A stretch of 64,000 bases of DNA from the NCBI GenBank assembly GCA_029532415.1, contig JAQOTA010000062.1, positions 744,001 to 808,000 on the forward strand, written 5' to 3'. The notes beneath the pieces were generated by a model. It was not told where the DNA came from. It did not search any database and worked only from the letters and a program-made list of their open reading frames with translations. The DNA comes from Marasmius tenuissimus. Its lineage: Eukaryota; Basidiomycota; Agaricomycetes; Agaricales; Marasmiaceae. The position numbers were made by a program, and so were the translations under genes. This document shows positions 10,045 through 22,937 of this stretch, in pieces (the stretch's first letter is position 1; each line of letters starts with the position of its first letter).

Positions 10045-11311
10045 ATGCCACTCATATCTACGAGATTCACAGCACTTCTAGGTGGGCTCAGAGTCGATAC
10101 TGAGATGGTTTTCGTACTGACATGTCCACATCAGGTGTGAAGACACCAATCGCGCTGGCGCCGATGGGAGGCATCGTCCGAGCCGAGATGGTCGTTGAGA
10201 TCACCAAAGCAGGAGGGTTTGGGTTCTTGGGCACAGGTATATGATGAGTTTTGCGCCCCAAAACAGCTTGCTTACCGACAGACACGTTCAGCCAACGACT
10301 CACCGCAACTCATCGTTGAGCAGTTCCAAATCATCCGCTCACAGCTTGGACTGGGAGCCGACGATGTTTTGCCTGTCGGCATTGGGTTCATCGGATGGGT
10401 CTTGGATAGAACCGAAGTCTCTGATGACCCTCGTCTTGAGAGAACCCTTGCAGAAAAGCCCAAAGCGATTTGGTTTGCCTTCGGAACTGACTTGTCCAAG
10501 CATGTCAGGAAGGTGCAGGAGTATGACGCCAAAAGAGAACACAAGACCTTGATCTTTGTTCTTGTGAATAACGTGGAAGATGCATTGAAGGCTGCGAACG
10601 AGTGGAAAGTGGACGGACTCGTCGTACAAGGTAACTACTACCACCGCCAGTGCTATTTGTTTTCTTGCAATTGATCCGCCCGCTCTAGGTGGTGAGGCCG
10701 GTGGTCATGGCTCAGCTGACGCACCGCCCCTCTCCGTTCTGATGAGCGCTATTCTCTCTGTACTACCGGAAGACGGTCCTGTTCTTGTTGCTGCAGGAGG
10801 GATTGCGACTGGGGCACAAATAGCGTCTGTACTCACGCTGGGCGCAGCAGGAGCCGTTTTGGGGACTCGCTTCCTCCTGACGCACGAAGCTATCTTTATG
10901 CCGCTCAAGAAACAAATCCTACTCGAGGCAGGCCTCAATTCTACGGCGCGGAGCATGGCGTTTGACGAAGTGAATCGAAGTATGTTTTGGCCCCAGGGAA
11001 TAGATGGACGCGCAATCGCAAACAAGATCATCGAAGACGAAAAAGACGGCCATGACATGGAAGAGAGGCTGAAGAGACATGATGAAGGAAAGGCTAACGG
11101 GCAAAAAGACAGACACGTCGTCTGGGCTGGTGTTGGTGCAGGCTTGACAACGGAGATAAAGAGTACAAGCGTACGTTCCTGTTTACTGTGCGCTGCAACT
11201 CTGCTTCTGGCCGTTACTCAAGGATTTCTTGTTCAGGAGGTCGTCGCGGAACTGCACGCTCAAACGGTGCAGGCGCTGAAACGTGTCTCTACGCTGGTCC
11301 CTCCAACGTGA
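10045..11311 (+). CDS. Nitronate monooxygenase (2-nitropropane dioxygenase family)
   Basis: FMN-dependent TIM-barrel enzyme that oxidises alkyl nitronates to carbonyl compounds and nitrite. Five exons (10045-10081, 10135-10236, 10292-10630, 10689-11170, 11237-11311) join to 1035 bases, 344 residues, normal for fungal members. The N-terminus reads LLGVKTPIALAPMGG. The family signature QGGEAGGHG spans the exon 3-4 junction at about residues 159-167. VLVAAGGIATG and GAVLGTRF supply the phosphate-binding end of the barrel. The C-terminus ends in a helix, EVVAELHAQTVQAL. No targeting signal is evident, so it is probably cytosolic. The next gene starts about 730 bases downstream on the same strand with no sign of co-regulation. 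Confidence 0.9.
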
Positions 11312-12039
11312 TATCGATACTCGTCATTGCCGATTTCTTGGTACATTCTTTGTTGGCAACTTCAACCCCTTGAATTCTACCGGGAGATGAAATATTATGT
11401 ATCGCCAGACTCTCTCACCACCATGAAGACCTTTTCTCGTAGACATCCCTTCCGTGACGTCCCTCAATACAACTGATTGAACTAACTGATCTTCCCACCG
11501 GGTAGTACCAGTTCTTGCTCATCCGGGTGACGAGTTCTTGATAACATCTGAACTCTTTGAAAACCCTGGGCTGCAGCTGATCACAGTGACCCTCGAATCG
11601 CCCTCTCCCATCGATATGCGGCCGGTTCGAAACTGTTCGCATCTACTTTAGTTGCTTATGTACCATGCGTAAAGCTCGTCGCGACCTGGGTCCTTTCCTC
11701 GAGTCTCGACGCAAACCAGACCTTCAGGGGACCTCAGGGGACTCGTCATCGCGAGAGCATGATCCCTACGTAGTGCATATGTAATTTCCGTATCGACCCT
11801 TGCTTGGACAGAGTTTTTTTTCTTCATGCCGGGCCCTTTTGAGAAGCCCATGACCACGCTGTAGAACTCGAGAAGCATAGTCGGTCGCGAGTCGCGTAAT
11901 CTCGGACTGCCAGCCGGACCAGGATGACGTACCCCGGATTAGGACGCGCTCTTAAAGCGTCAAATCTGGGGTTGGACTCTTCCATCCCCTTCCCTTTGCC
12001 TCCCATCATCAGTCGGGGGCATTCTCTTTCTCGTCCACA
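11312..12039. other. Intergenic spacer and promoter of glycogen phosphorylase
   Basis: Minus-strand frames at 11415-12156 have no recognisable content. The pyrimidine-rich stretch just before 12040 is the likely 5' leader of the next gene. Confidence 0.4.
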
Positions 12040-15000
12040 ATGACTTCCGTTCTCGATCCCAAGACCATCGGGAAGCCTAAGAGGCCCAGGAGACACGTTC
12101 GAACCCTTACAGGTACGTGAGATCGCAGTGAGATGGGGAAGAGGGTTACTCAACATCGTCTACTCGATCGCCAGGTTATCTGCCCGAGACTGATGCATCA
12201 GGCAAGGAGAAATGGCCTCGAGGTGAGGAGGAAGTGTGGAAAGCTGGTCTACGAGGCGTCGATTCAGGTAAGTAGTGCACGACACGGTCGCGTCGATGGA
12301 CGATCTCTGACTGATATCGCTCGACAGATGTTCAGGCGATCACCAAGTCGGTGGTGAATCATGTTCAGACTTCTTTGGCACGTCAGGCGTACAACCTTGG
12401 TCAGTGTCGACCAGCATCAGATCGTTGAGTAAATTCTAAATTGGGCTTGCAGATAACTTTGGAGCGTACCAAGCAGCCGCACTGTCGGTTCGGGATAGTT
12501 TGATCGTGAGTCGAGATATTTTCCTCAGCTTGTGCCGGCTCTGAAGCACCGGATCACCTATAGGCTAACTGGAATGAGACCCAACTGTACTACACGAAGA
12601 AGTCCCCCAAGCGGGCTTACTATCTCTCCCTGGAGTTCTTGATGGGTCGAACTCTCGACAACGCGGTTGAGTGCCATTCTGATTTCTCGACGTGTCTTCT
12701 GCTGACCGTGTCTTCAGATCTTGAATCTTGGTCTAAAAGATCAATACAAAGAAGGCGTGGAGAAGCTCGGATTCAGCGTTGAAGACCTCTTGGAGCAGGA
12801 ACGTGATGCCGCACTTGGAAACGGTGGTCTAGGTCGTCTTGCCGCCTGTTACTTGGACTCTTCTGCTTCCCAGGTCGGTATATATATGCTATCAGTGGAG
12901 TCTATCGCCGATCTCTTTTCCTTCTTTTCCTTCTTAGGAGTTACCATTGTGGGGATACGGATTGCGATACAAGTATGGTATCTTCCAACAGGTTTGTCAT
13001 TAATTCGCGTTGACGGGACAAGGCACTGATAGCCCATAATAGCTTATTTCTCCGGAGGGAAACCAGCTCGAGGTATGCAGCCAATCATGTCGCTACCTAC
13101 TTGCCCTCTCCGTCTAATCCGAGCTTCTAGGCCCCCGATCCATGGCTCGACAATCAGAACCCTTGGGAGGTAAGCGAGGATGGTTTGGGGACGTTCTCCA
13201 AGGCGCTGACGCGTCGAGCGTAGCTTCCTCGTCTGGATGTCGCCTATGAAGTCCAATTCTACGGTAACTCTGAACGTCTCAACGACGGTACAGGTCGTGC
13301 TGTATGGACAGGAGGACAAGAAGTTCTTGCCGTCGCTTACGACGTCATGATTCCTGGATGCTACACCAAGAACACGAACAACTTGAGGCTATGGGAGAGT
13401 AAACCCAAGCGAGGTTTCGATCTCAACTCGTTCAACGGTACGTTGATTGTAGTACCACTCTCGCGCCTCCCAATAACATTGTACATACAGCTGGTGATTA
13501 TGAACGTGCTATCGAGTCTTCGAATAGCGCGGCTGCGATTACTTCCGTGCTCTATCCCAATGATCATACGTGAGTGACCCCTTCGCCTCCATGTGTCCCT
13601 GCTGACAGATAACCTTGAACAGGACCTGTGAGCGACCCCCATGTTACTCCTAGTAACCTGTTGACCTTCCATTCTAGTCGGTAAGGAGTTACGTTTGAAG
13701 CAGCAATAGTGAGTGTTAATTGTTTCGTATGCGCTCGACATTTCTCACAGTTTGCTCGTAGCTTCTGGACTGCTGCCAGTCTTGCCGACATTCTCCGTCG
13801 ATTCAAGAACACCGGCAAACCCATCACTGCATTCCCGGATCGTGCGTTCATTTCTGCTGTATCAGACCTCTCGTTTGACCACCTCTCTTCCATAGTCGTC
13901 GCCATCCAGCTCAACGACGTGAGTTTCAAACCTCGTTGACGATCGGCCTTTGATGAACCTCATCGCTTCTAGACTCACCCAACGCTTGCCATCCCTGAGC
14001 TTATGCGTATACTTATTGATGAAGAAGAAGTTCCTTGGGATGCTGCTTGGACGATCGTTACCAACACGTTCTTCTACACGAACCACACTGTGCTACCCGA
14101 AGCTCTGGAGAAGTGGCCTGTTCCATTGATGGAGCATTTGCTACCTAGGTATGTCCAATTCTGGAGGCCGTCTTTCGTATGCTCTTTGACTCACTTTCCA
14201 CACTCAAGACACATGCAAATCATCTATGACATTGTGAGTATTGACTAGCCCTCGCAGGGATCTAAACATTATTCAACTTGACCTCCCTCCCACAGAACTT
14301 GTGCGTGTCTCAAGACGGCAACCTGTTTCTTCTATTGATCTCGGACATAGATTCTTCCTACAAGCAGTAGAGAAAAAATTCCCCGGAGATAGAGAACGTC
14401 TCGGTAGAATGTCGCTCATCGAAGGTATGTTGGAATTTTTCGAGTGCAATCCATACTCATCCTCGCACTGGTAGAGGGTTTCCCTAAGCAAGTTAGAATG
14501 GCTTTCCTCGCCTGCATTGGTAGCAGGAAGGTGAACGGTGTTGCTGAGCTCCACAGTGAGCTGGTCAAGACCACCATTCTCAAGGATTTCGTCGAGTTTG
14601 AAGGCGCTGGAAAGTAAGCCATCTCACGGGTCTATTAGATTCCTTCCAATTCTGAGCGTTGGTCTCCAGGTTCAGCAACGTAACGAATGGAAGTAAGTCT
14701 GAGGTTGACTATGCGAATGAGGGTTCCGATTAACCGTTCCCAGTCACCCCTCGTCGTTGGCTCGACCAATGCAACCCCGAACTGAGCGCCCTCATCTCGA
14801 AGAGCCTTAAACTCGATAAGGCTGTTTGGCTCAAAGACCTCTACAAGCTCGAGGGCCTTCTTAAGTTCGCCGATGACAAGGACTTCCGAACGGAATGGGC
14901 CGCTATCAAACAGAGAAACAAGGAGAGACTTGCACACCTAGTCAAGTCGACTCTCGGATTCGAGATCAACACAAACGCAATGTTTGACGTCCAAATTAAG

Positions 15001-16137
15001 AGGCTACACGAGTACAAGGTGATTTGGTGTCCCTATGGCGCGCGTATAGTACTGACCTCGTTGTGGTATTAGCGTCAAACTCTGAACATTCTGGGTGTTA
15101 TTCATGTGCGTGGTCTGGGGCTTCATCGAGAGAGCTAGTTGACTGACTTCTTCCATACAGAGATACCTCACGTTGAAGAAGATGTCCGCTGCTGATAAGA
15201 AGAAGGTCAACCCGCGTGTCGTCTTCTTTGCTGGCAAGGCTGCACCTGGATGTGGGTCTTCTTCCACCTGATATTCGTCCGTCAACTAACGAATTTATAG
15301 ACTACATTGCCAAATTGACCATCCGTCTCATTGTCAATGTTGCCCGTATCATCAATAACGATCCCGACACCAAGGATCTCCTCTCCCTTTACTTCCTTCC
15401 TGATTACTCCGTATCTCTCGCTGAGGTCCTCATTCCCGCCTCCGACATCTCCCAGCACATCAGTACTGCCGGAACGGAGGCTAGTGGTACGAGTAACATG
15501 AAGTTCTGTCTCAATGGCGGCCTGTTGGTTGGTACCGTCGATGGTGCGAACATTGAAATCGCTGAAGAGGTTGGCGAGAGCAATGTTTTCTTCTTCGGTC
15601 ATCTTGCACCGTGAGTATACCAGTCTACTCCGCCACATAAGTTATGACGGTAATGACCCGGAAATTTCTTAGTGCGGTTGAGGACCTCCGGTACCAGCAC
15701 GTCTATCACCCAGTTCCCATCGAAGAAAAATGTCCTGCATTGGCGAACGTTTTGAACCAGGTCTCTTCAGGCTTGTTCGGTGATGGCGGTGCTTACGAGC
15801 CGTAAGTAAACTTGAACTAGTGTTCTTTGTTATAGCTGATCAATTCATGCCCGTATAGTCTCCTGAACACCATCCGTCAAGGTGACTACTACCTCTTGTC
15901 GGACGACTTCGATTCCTACATGGCAGCCTTGGACTTGGTCGACGAGGCTTACAAGGACAGGGATGAGTGGGTCAAGAAGAGTATCAGGACGACGGCGAAG
16001 GTTAGTTTGACGTTCCTATCGTATTCCGACGACTGATTCACCTCGCGTCATAGATGGGCAAGTTCAGCTCTGACCGTGCTATCAACGAGTACGCGGAGAG
16101 CTACTGGAACCTTGAGGCCACCAAGGTCCCCAAGTAG
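12040..16137 (+). CDS. GPH1: Glycogen phosphorylase
   Basis: PLP-dependent GT35 enzyme releasing glucose-1-phosphate from glycogen in the cytosol. About 20 short exons join into a full-length protein. The N-terminus reads [29 protein letters not shown] and [17 protein letters not shown] are the classic phosphorylase blocks, and RLHEYKRQTLN follows later. [15 protein letters not shown] carries the lysine that binds PLP, followed by [10 protein letters not shown]. It ends NLEATKVPK with TAG at 16135-16137. The second exons of the core are tiny in places: a 5-base exon GACCT at 13623-13627 is required to make the conserved [15 protein letters not shown], and exons of about 23-33 bases occur near 14205, 14672 and 15073. 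No frame lesions. Phosphorylation control in fungi acts on the N-terminus, which is present here. Confidence 0.95.
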
Positions 16138-16448
16138 AGAAGTTGCTCAAAAATTGCTGTCATCCCTGGGTTCACGATTCATTTTTATGATTTCAATATC
16201 GATGTACGATACTTGTTGGCGATAGTGTCGGATTGTACTGTAGAGTGCGGAATGGATGTAAAGGCTATACGAATAAACGGGTCTCGTTTTCTATGAATGA
16301 TCCTTCGACAGCAAGTTCCTCTCTACACCGAGTGTAAGCCGAAGAGTTGACCCGCAAGTGGAATCCAGTAATGTTACAAGCGTGTATTATCGCTGTGTGT
16401 AGCATAGTAATTCCGGTCATCGACATAAAAATAGTCTATATAACTCAT
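16138..16448. other. Convergent 3' flanks
   Basis: The short spacer between two convergent genes holds only their 3' untranslated regions. An AATAAA-like signal (CGAATAAACG) lies near 16270 for the glycogen phosphorylase gene. Confidence 0.45.
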
Positions 16449-18611
16449 CTAGCCTTTGAAAATTCCTGATTCGACGTGCATGCCGAGGTTGCCTTTCATA
16501 ACTCCCGTCATGGTCCTGTCAAGCTCATCCTCAAAACTCTCAATGACTCGCCCAAACTTGGCCCAGAACCATTGCTTGAACCGAGTTGTCCAAAATGCGA
16601 TATCCAGAGACATCATGACACCGAGGAAAGCGGCGTGGTTGGCGTATTCGCGTACACGTTCCGAGAAGGTCAGATCTGAACGACGGGTGAGCGCACGAGC
16701 GGCCCAATGACCCGTAATCTTGATACGGTTGACGGGCGAGCCGAATGACTGGTTGTTTCCTTGTACAATTCTGCAGGAGAAAGAGAATATGCATCAGCGA
16801 TCATATCTCGGGAGGGGGAGGGAGGCGTTCTTTCATCTACTCACCTCATGTTCCTAAGCAAGAAAATCAACTCCTTCGGCATCCGATCCGTATCCGCCAA
16901 AAACGACTTCAACTTCTTCTTCATAACCACGCTCTGCTCGTACTGACTCAAATTCATATAATCCGTCAACTCCTTCTTCAACTTTTCCTGTTCGGTAGCC
17001 AAATCCCGGTCTTTCCGGTTGAGCTTGATCGGTCTCGCCAACGTAACACTCGCGAACATATCAGGTAACCCAACCCCCCACTTCTTCGTCGTCTGTTCGA
17101 CCATATGGTAGTCGGCTGTGAGAAGACCTTTCCATAGCCCAGACCACTCTCTCCGGAATTCGTCGTTGACGCGGACGTATAGACCGTGGTCGAGGAGGAC
17201 GAGTTGAGGTATAGTCGGGTTGTTGGGGTTGGGTCGGATGATGACGTTGCCTGGGTGAGGATCGCAGTGGACCCACCCCCAGTTGAACATTTGTGCGCTG
17301 AACAGTTCGACCATGGTTTGCATGATGAAATGGACACCGCCCTTGAGGGGTTTCTCGGGAAAGTTGAACGTCGTTGGGGGAGGATCGGATGCGGATGGGT
17401 CGAGGACGGATGAGGGGACTTGAGCTTGGGAGACAACGATGTCTTTTTCCGCACCGACGAGTCGACGAATTCCGGGACGATTGGTGAGTCGAACGCCGTC
17501 GATCCATTCGGCGGTCATGACGCGTTTGGTGGTGAATTCATCGTAGACTTTGGGGATGTGGACGTTTTGGGCTAGACGGGGTTCGGAGGCGATGAGTGCT
17601 GCGGTTTGCTTGGCGTTTTGAGCTTCCAGTAAGAAATCGAGTTCTCTTCTTATGTGGTCAGAAACAAAATCTGAAAGAGCGTGACGAGGGTTGTCAGTAT
17701 TAGAGAGAAAAAGAACATGGAGTGACTACGCACCGACGACAAAGTATACAGGAAGATCAAAAGCCCAGTTCTCAAACATCCACATCACAAGCCTGTAAGC
17801 TCCAAGGTCCCATTCCAATTGCTTCGCTACCGCAGGTTTTTGGACCTTGACAGCGACCCATTTCTCTTCCGTATCGCCTTCTAACGGTCGAAGTTTGGCT
17901 TTGTGAACCTGAGCAATGCTAGCGCTGGCAACAGCCTTCTCCTCAAAGATCTCGAATATCCCATCGGGACCGTCGGGAGGACGACCAAACTCGGCTACGA
18001 AAACTTCCAACACGTCAGAATAGGGTACTTGAGGTGCATCGTCAAATAATCTCGAAAAGTTCTCCTGAACGGGTTTTGGTAGGACAGCTGAATTAGCGGC
18101 GAGAACTTGTCCTGAACGAGTTTCCGTCAATATTGAACTGGAGTATTGGGAGTTGGGGGGAGTGGGTAAGACTCACCGACTTTGATATACGCTCCGCCGT
18201 TGGATGTGATTAAGTCATACATTCTATTAGCGACCCTCTCGTGAAGTTTCGGTATGTTTTCGCTATTTGCCTCGGTAAAGTTAATCTTGTAGTCTAATGT
18301 GGTCATTGCACACTTTTGGAAGGAAACGAAATCAGTATGAGTTGTAATAAACTACACCTAATGAGCTCGGAAGGATGACGCACCGCCCATAGTGTTCTCG
18401 CATTCCTTGTAAGCGCAGAGGCATTAAAGTACCTGTCAACTCCGTAGATGGTAGCTATTCCAGCTATGAAGTATCCGGTCCTCCGAACATATCTTGGAAC
18501 TCGAGTCGTACGAGGTTTTCCTGAGACTTCCGCTGCAGTTTTGAGTCCTCTAGAGGTAATTCGGGGGTATCGCCTAGCCAATCCTGTCAGCACGGAGGAC
18601 CGTGTCGACAT
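16449..18611 (-). CDS. Mitochondrial ABC1/UbiB-family atypical kinase (ADCK1/Mcp2-like)
   Basis: UbiB-family protein-kinase-like protein, probably in the mitochondrial inner membrane and linked to lipid or coenzyme Q homeostasis (inferred from yeast Mcp2 and animal ADCK1). The N-terminus is basic and serine-rich, like a presequence, followed by one hydrophobic segment (TGYFIAGIATIYGVDRYF). The hallmark KxGQ is formed across an intron (YIKVG then QVLAANSAVLP). ASIAQVHKA is the alanine-rich loop equivalent, VAVKVQKP holds the ATP-site lysine, HCDPHPGN is the catalytic loop and LLDHGLYV the metal-binding DFG equivalent. The protein ends near MHVESGIFKG with the stop at 16449-16451. An exon 17519-17690 supplies the helix with LDFLLEAQNAK. 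All key motifs are present, so it is probably active. Confidence 0.88.
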
Positions 18612-19078
18612 GACAGTCGAATTGAGAGAGATTCTGAGGTGCTCATACATGCATCAAAATTTCGGAGTGGAGGTAGCGGGAGAGAGAAGGACTTTGGCCT
18701 TAGTCAGCGAAATTGTATGAGTGACGAGTCGTTCGGGATCGGACCGAGACCAAATTAAGACCTCTTTCTTCACAGTTGACTCACTTTGGACTCACTTCCT
18801 CTCGCCGTGTATGGTGCGTCGCCCAAGCCGAGAATGACAAAACATGTATTACACGACAAGCCAGGTACAAAAAAGGTACATCCATGGAAAGAAAGGGAAG
18901 TGAGCGATACAGAGCAGACAATGAACATGAAGCCTTGAACAAACGTTGAGTACAGTGAGTGATTGATTTCCTTTCAAATTGTCCGTTATTCCATCCGTTG
19001 CGTACAAGTCCATCGAAAAGAGAGAAAGAGCCCCCCCAAAAAAGTGGGAGGACGAGAGCGATACACCAGATTCCACCA

Positions 19079-21291
19079 TCAAGAAGACGAAGAGCCAATC
19101 ACCATCTCACCCTCCTTCTCCTCGAGCTTCCGGAACACTTCGTCCTGCTCAAACACGTTCGCAAAGCCTTGACCTCCAAGACCAAGGGTCGTAGACGAAG
19201 AGCTATGGCAAGCAGCCGCGTGTTTCCACCTGCGAAAGTCCAGTCATCAGTCACAGGATCACAGAGGAGGAATGTGAGCACGCTTACCAGAATATCTCCT
19301 TGACCTTGACCTCCATATCCTTGACGCCTTCGACAGGAACCCACTTGTGACATTGATGACATTTGCCTTCCTTGATTTCGGTCTTCTCAGTCTTGGAGGC
19401 CCTGGGTCGCTTGCTGACCCGGAATGACAGAGGGGGTAAGAATGGGAGGGCCGATGACGCCGATATGCCTGCAAGGTACCAACGTTGAGCGTTCGAGTAA
19501 TGGAACGGAGGGAAAGAAGCCGTACCGTGTGCGTATTGCATGTGATAGCTGTGATTGGGGGGGTCAAGGTCAGTCAGCTAAGTCGAGCAATACATTCACG
19601 ATGAAACCCTAGATAACAGCCTTTAAACAACGTTTGCGAGGAGCAGCGGGAGAACTTACCACTTGTACGCAGAGAACTTCATAGCCAACCACAGCTGCCT
19701 TCCTTCTCCACCCCTCTCCACAGGTTCGATACAGATAGGACAAAGGCCAACCTTGTCCTTCCCTTTGCCTTTCACGAACCTCGGCGTGTATAAGTCGTAG
19801 GGACCTTTCGGAGGGTTATACGATCCTCCTGGATTGAAGACGCCGAATAGAGAGAAGGGCGAGCTGCAAACGATGTCAGAAGGAACAACATGATCATAAG
19901 GAAGCACGTTACTCGGTTTGGTTGAGACTCAAGTACGAGCTTGCTGGAAATCGTCTGTAAAACATCGGAAAGTCGGGTGAGAGCTCCACAAAGTTGCCTG
20001 GAGTAATGGCGTGCGAGAAGCTTCGCTGACCCGGCACATGGGTTGCAGATGGTAGAGGAGTGGGTTCGCGAAGGGGACTTGTCGGAGTTGAGGAAAGAGA
20101 ACCAACGCGACGCTTCTTAGAGAGCTTTGCAGGGAGATGGTCGTGGTCAACATCCTCAGAGCGCTGTTCCAGCTCTTGCTCTATTGGCACATCGAAGGTA
20201 GGAGCGTTAGCAACAGTGTTGTTATCCTCGGCTTGATTTCGAGTCTCGCGAAGAAGTTGTCGAAGACTGCACCTAGTTCGTTTCGCTTCGCAAGGGGATG
20301 TGGTGTAGTCCTCGTCAGCCTTCCGTTTCTGAAGATTCCTCCGATGGCCAGCAGCGAGCTTGAGGCTAATCTTGAGCCTGGGTTCGACTTCAGACGGTGG
20401 TTCTGGTACATCGCTGATAGGTGTCAGAGGGCTCATCGATGGACGTGTAGAGGAAGTAGGAGTGGTCCGAGTGGGAGTTTTGTCGACGTGACCGTCGCCA
20501 TCGCGAGGAGAGAACTGGAGAACTGGTCCTGACCCAACGGACGAGCAAGGTGACGATGACGCTATCCAGGCAGTAAAAGCATCTTTGGAATTAGTTTGAA
20601 CAGGGTCCGAGCGGCGTGCAATAGGAGATGCCGAAGGAGATCGATGAATGACCGGAGATCCGGAGGTGGTCGATAAGAGATCGGAAAAGATATCGAGAGC
20701 TTTATCGAAGGGCGTAGAGGGTGGTGGTACGATATTAGCAATATCAGCAAAGGGTGAGATGCGGTGAGATGGTGAAAGGCAAGTCTGACGATTAGAGGTG
20801 GGACTTGCTGCAGGTGTACGGAGGACCTCTCGCAAAGAATGATATCCTTCGAGCATCTTGCTGGGAAGTACTGGTAAGAAAGGCGAGGGAGAGTCGAAAC
20901 GATGATGATTTTCCTCTCCTCTTTCACTTTGACGCCCCTTCAAAAGAGCATGAGGATAGAATCCCTCGGCGACTAGCTTGCCAGCTGGAAAGCGATCTTC
21001 CACACATACGGATGGGCTGCTAGATGAAAGAGTATCGGCAGAACGAGTCTCGAGTAGGTGCCGCAAATCTACGAAAATGGACTCGTATGACGATTCCGAG
21101 CTGGACTGAGACGATTCTGGAGAGGAATAGGGATATTGGAGAGGTAAATTGTCCAGTTCTTGATCGGAATAGCAGGGAAATACAGTCAAATCTGGACTGT
21201 ATGGTGCATCGAGATGAGAAATGACCAGTCTCTCTGGCGATCCATGGTCAACAGAGGCAGCGCGGATGGTGGTGGTGTCTGCCAGAGTCAT
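19079..21291 (-). CDS. Rua1-type C2H2 zinc-finger transcription regulator
   Basis: A long disordered Ser/Pro-rich N-terminal region (about 455 residues in one exon) is followed by the conserved C-terminal domain (DUF4451, Rua1 C-terminal) in small exons. After the intron at 19902 the domain reads NPPKGPYDLYTPRFVKG, then CPICIEP. A 23-base exon then gives CYHMQYAHG, the His half of a C2H2 finger. It continues with ISASSALPFLPP, then KCHQCHKWVP and WWKHAAACH, a second Cys/His cluster. The stop is at 19079-19081. The founding member, Ustilago maydis Rua1, activates a glycolipid gene cluster. No such cluster is visible here, so the targets are unknown. The opposite-strand frames across this gene are shadows. 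Confidence 0.85.
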
Positions 21292-21380
21292 GGCTGTGGG
21301 AAAATTTCCGACGCGTTGTTTGTTAAAGAACCTTTTATTTGGCCACCGGTCTGCAAGTTTGCCGATGGGCCGACCTACTC

Positions 21381-22602
21381 ATGCCTTTACCACCACCACC
21401 ACGAATTCAACTCAGAGGAAGTCCTCGAGAAGTACGCTGTATGTTTCTTCTCTGATGAAGTCTCACACCAAAAAAGATTGGACTAGAACATGGCAGACAA
21501 CTTGCTGACCAGATTCGTAGACAAATTGGAGTCTACGAGGCTATGTTCCAAAGGACATCCCAGCTGAACTGGTCGGCTGTACGGACTATTGCCCTTGAGT
21601 ACCAAAAAACTATATCGGTGCTCACTCCGAAGATCTACGAAGAGATGGAGGGCATTGCAGAAGGCTCGGGTCTCGACATTTTAGATGTCGTCGCTCTCAA
21701 TGCGAGGTCAGAGATTGCCCTGGGTTTATTCTCAGACGGGTGCACAAGCCTCGGATGGAAGTACTCTGAGTCGGGCGAGGTATTTCTCGCACAAAACTGG
21801 GATTGGACTCCCCGTGTTCAAGAGAACCTTGCGATGGTCTCCATAGAGCAGCCAGGATTGCCAACGGTTTACATGGTCACCGAGGTTTGCAAATTAGCTC
21901 TTCCCGTGTATAAGCTATGCCGTTCAACATATGTTCTCTTTCTCACAGGCTGGAATTGTTGGGAAAATTGGTTTTAACTCTAGCTCGGTTGGAGTGTGTC
22001 TCAACGCTATACGAGCTCACCCGACCGATGCCAAGAAGATCCCAATCCACGTCGCCCTGCGGTCTTGTCTCGAGTGTGATTCCGTCGAATCAGCGCTAAA
22101 AACACTCGATTCCCTCGGTGGAGTAGCCTCGTCCCAACATATTCTAATCGCAGATCCAACAGGCCCCATGGGATTAGAGGTTTCTCCGCTCGGCAACGCC
22201 TACTTGTCCCCAAATCAATACGGTTTCGTCACTCACACGAATCATCTTCTGGCCAACCGGGCGCCTGGACTTAGAGAGCCTCCCTGGGTCGGCATTGGAA
22301 CGGACGAAAGGTTGGAGAGAGTCAATCAGCTTCTCACCGACTGGGTCCGCGACAAAGACCGACCAGTAACAGCGGAAACGCTTCGAAAACATGTATTTTC
22401 AGATACTGCCAACGCACCCGCATCAATCTGTGCACAGATGAAGCCAGAGCTTCCAATCGAAACCAGGGGCCGGACACTCTTCTGCATTGTCATGACTTTT
22501 CGCACAGTTAGCAGAGCATCACCGTCGGCTGACGTCGTCTGGGGAAGGCCAGGAAATGAAGAAGCGGGTCCTGATGTACTGAAGATGCCGTGGGCTGCCT
22601 AA
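21381..22602 (+). CDS. C45-type N-terminal-nucleophile acyltransferase/amidohydrolase
   Basis: Related to isopenicillin N acyltransferase (peptidase family C45). Three exons (21381-21431, 21477-21884, 21949-22602) give 370 residues, close to the family's usual length. The start was chosen because exon 1 spliced to exon 2 restores IQLRGSPREIGLEHGRQLA, the conserved N-terminal block. Autoproteolysis is expected at DG-CTSLG, making Cys106 the new N-terminal nucleophile, very near position 103 in the Penicillium enzyme. Downstream blocks LAQNWDWTPR, IGFNSSSVGVCLNAI and FVTHTNHLL match the family. No penicillin-type genes lie nearby; in basidiomycetes these proteins are thought to hydrolyse or transfer acyl groups on amino acids or peptides, substrate unknown. 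The promoter is shared divergently with the Rua1-like gene (only 89 bases between start codons). Confidence 0.88.
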
Positions 22603-22937
22603 TGTATGTAACATCATTTCTCGGGAGAGGTTCGGATTAGGGTATGATTGGAGAATGTTCCCGTCTTCCCCTGAGCACTAGTGCTTATTGAATCCTCGGT
22701 TGTGCGAATCTTGCGCCCAAAAATACACTGTATTCACTGGCTAGTGACCCTACTTTACAACACAAAAACCCCCGTCTGTCGCGTGCGCTGAAAGCCGAGC
22801 GCAGTTTCCTAGTTACTTAAAAGTTATCGATCATTTCTCTTGCCCACTGACAGCATACCGTTTTATACGCGCCCTTTTCACCATCTTCATCCTTCTTCTC
22901 CCCCCTTCACTTCTTCTGTTCTCGGCGAAAGGATGAG
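22603..22937. other. Intergenic spacer
   Basis: 3' flank of the acyltransferase gene and promoter of the next gene. The last 80 bases are pyrimidine-rich, as in fungal 5' leaders; no other signal seen. Confidence 0.4.
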
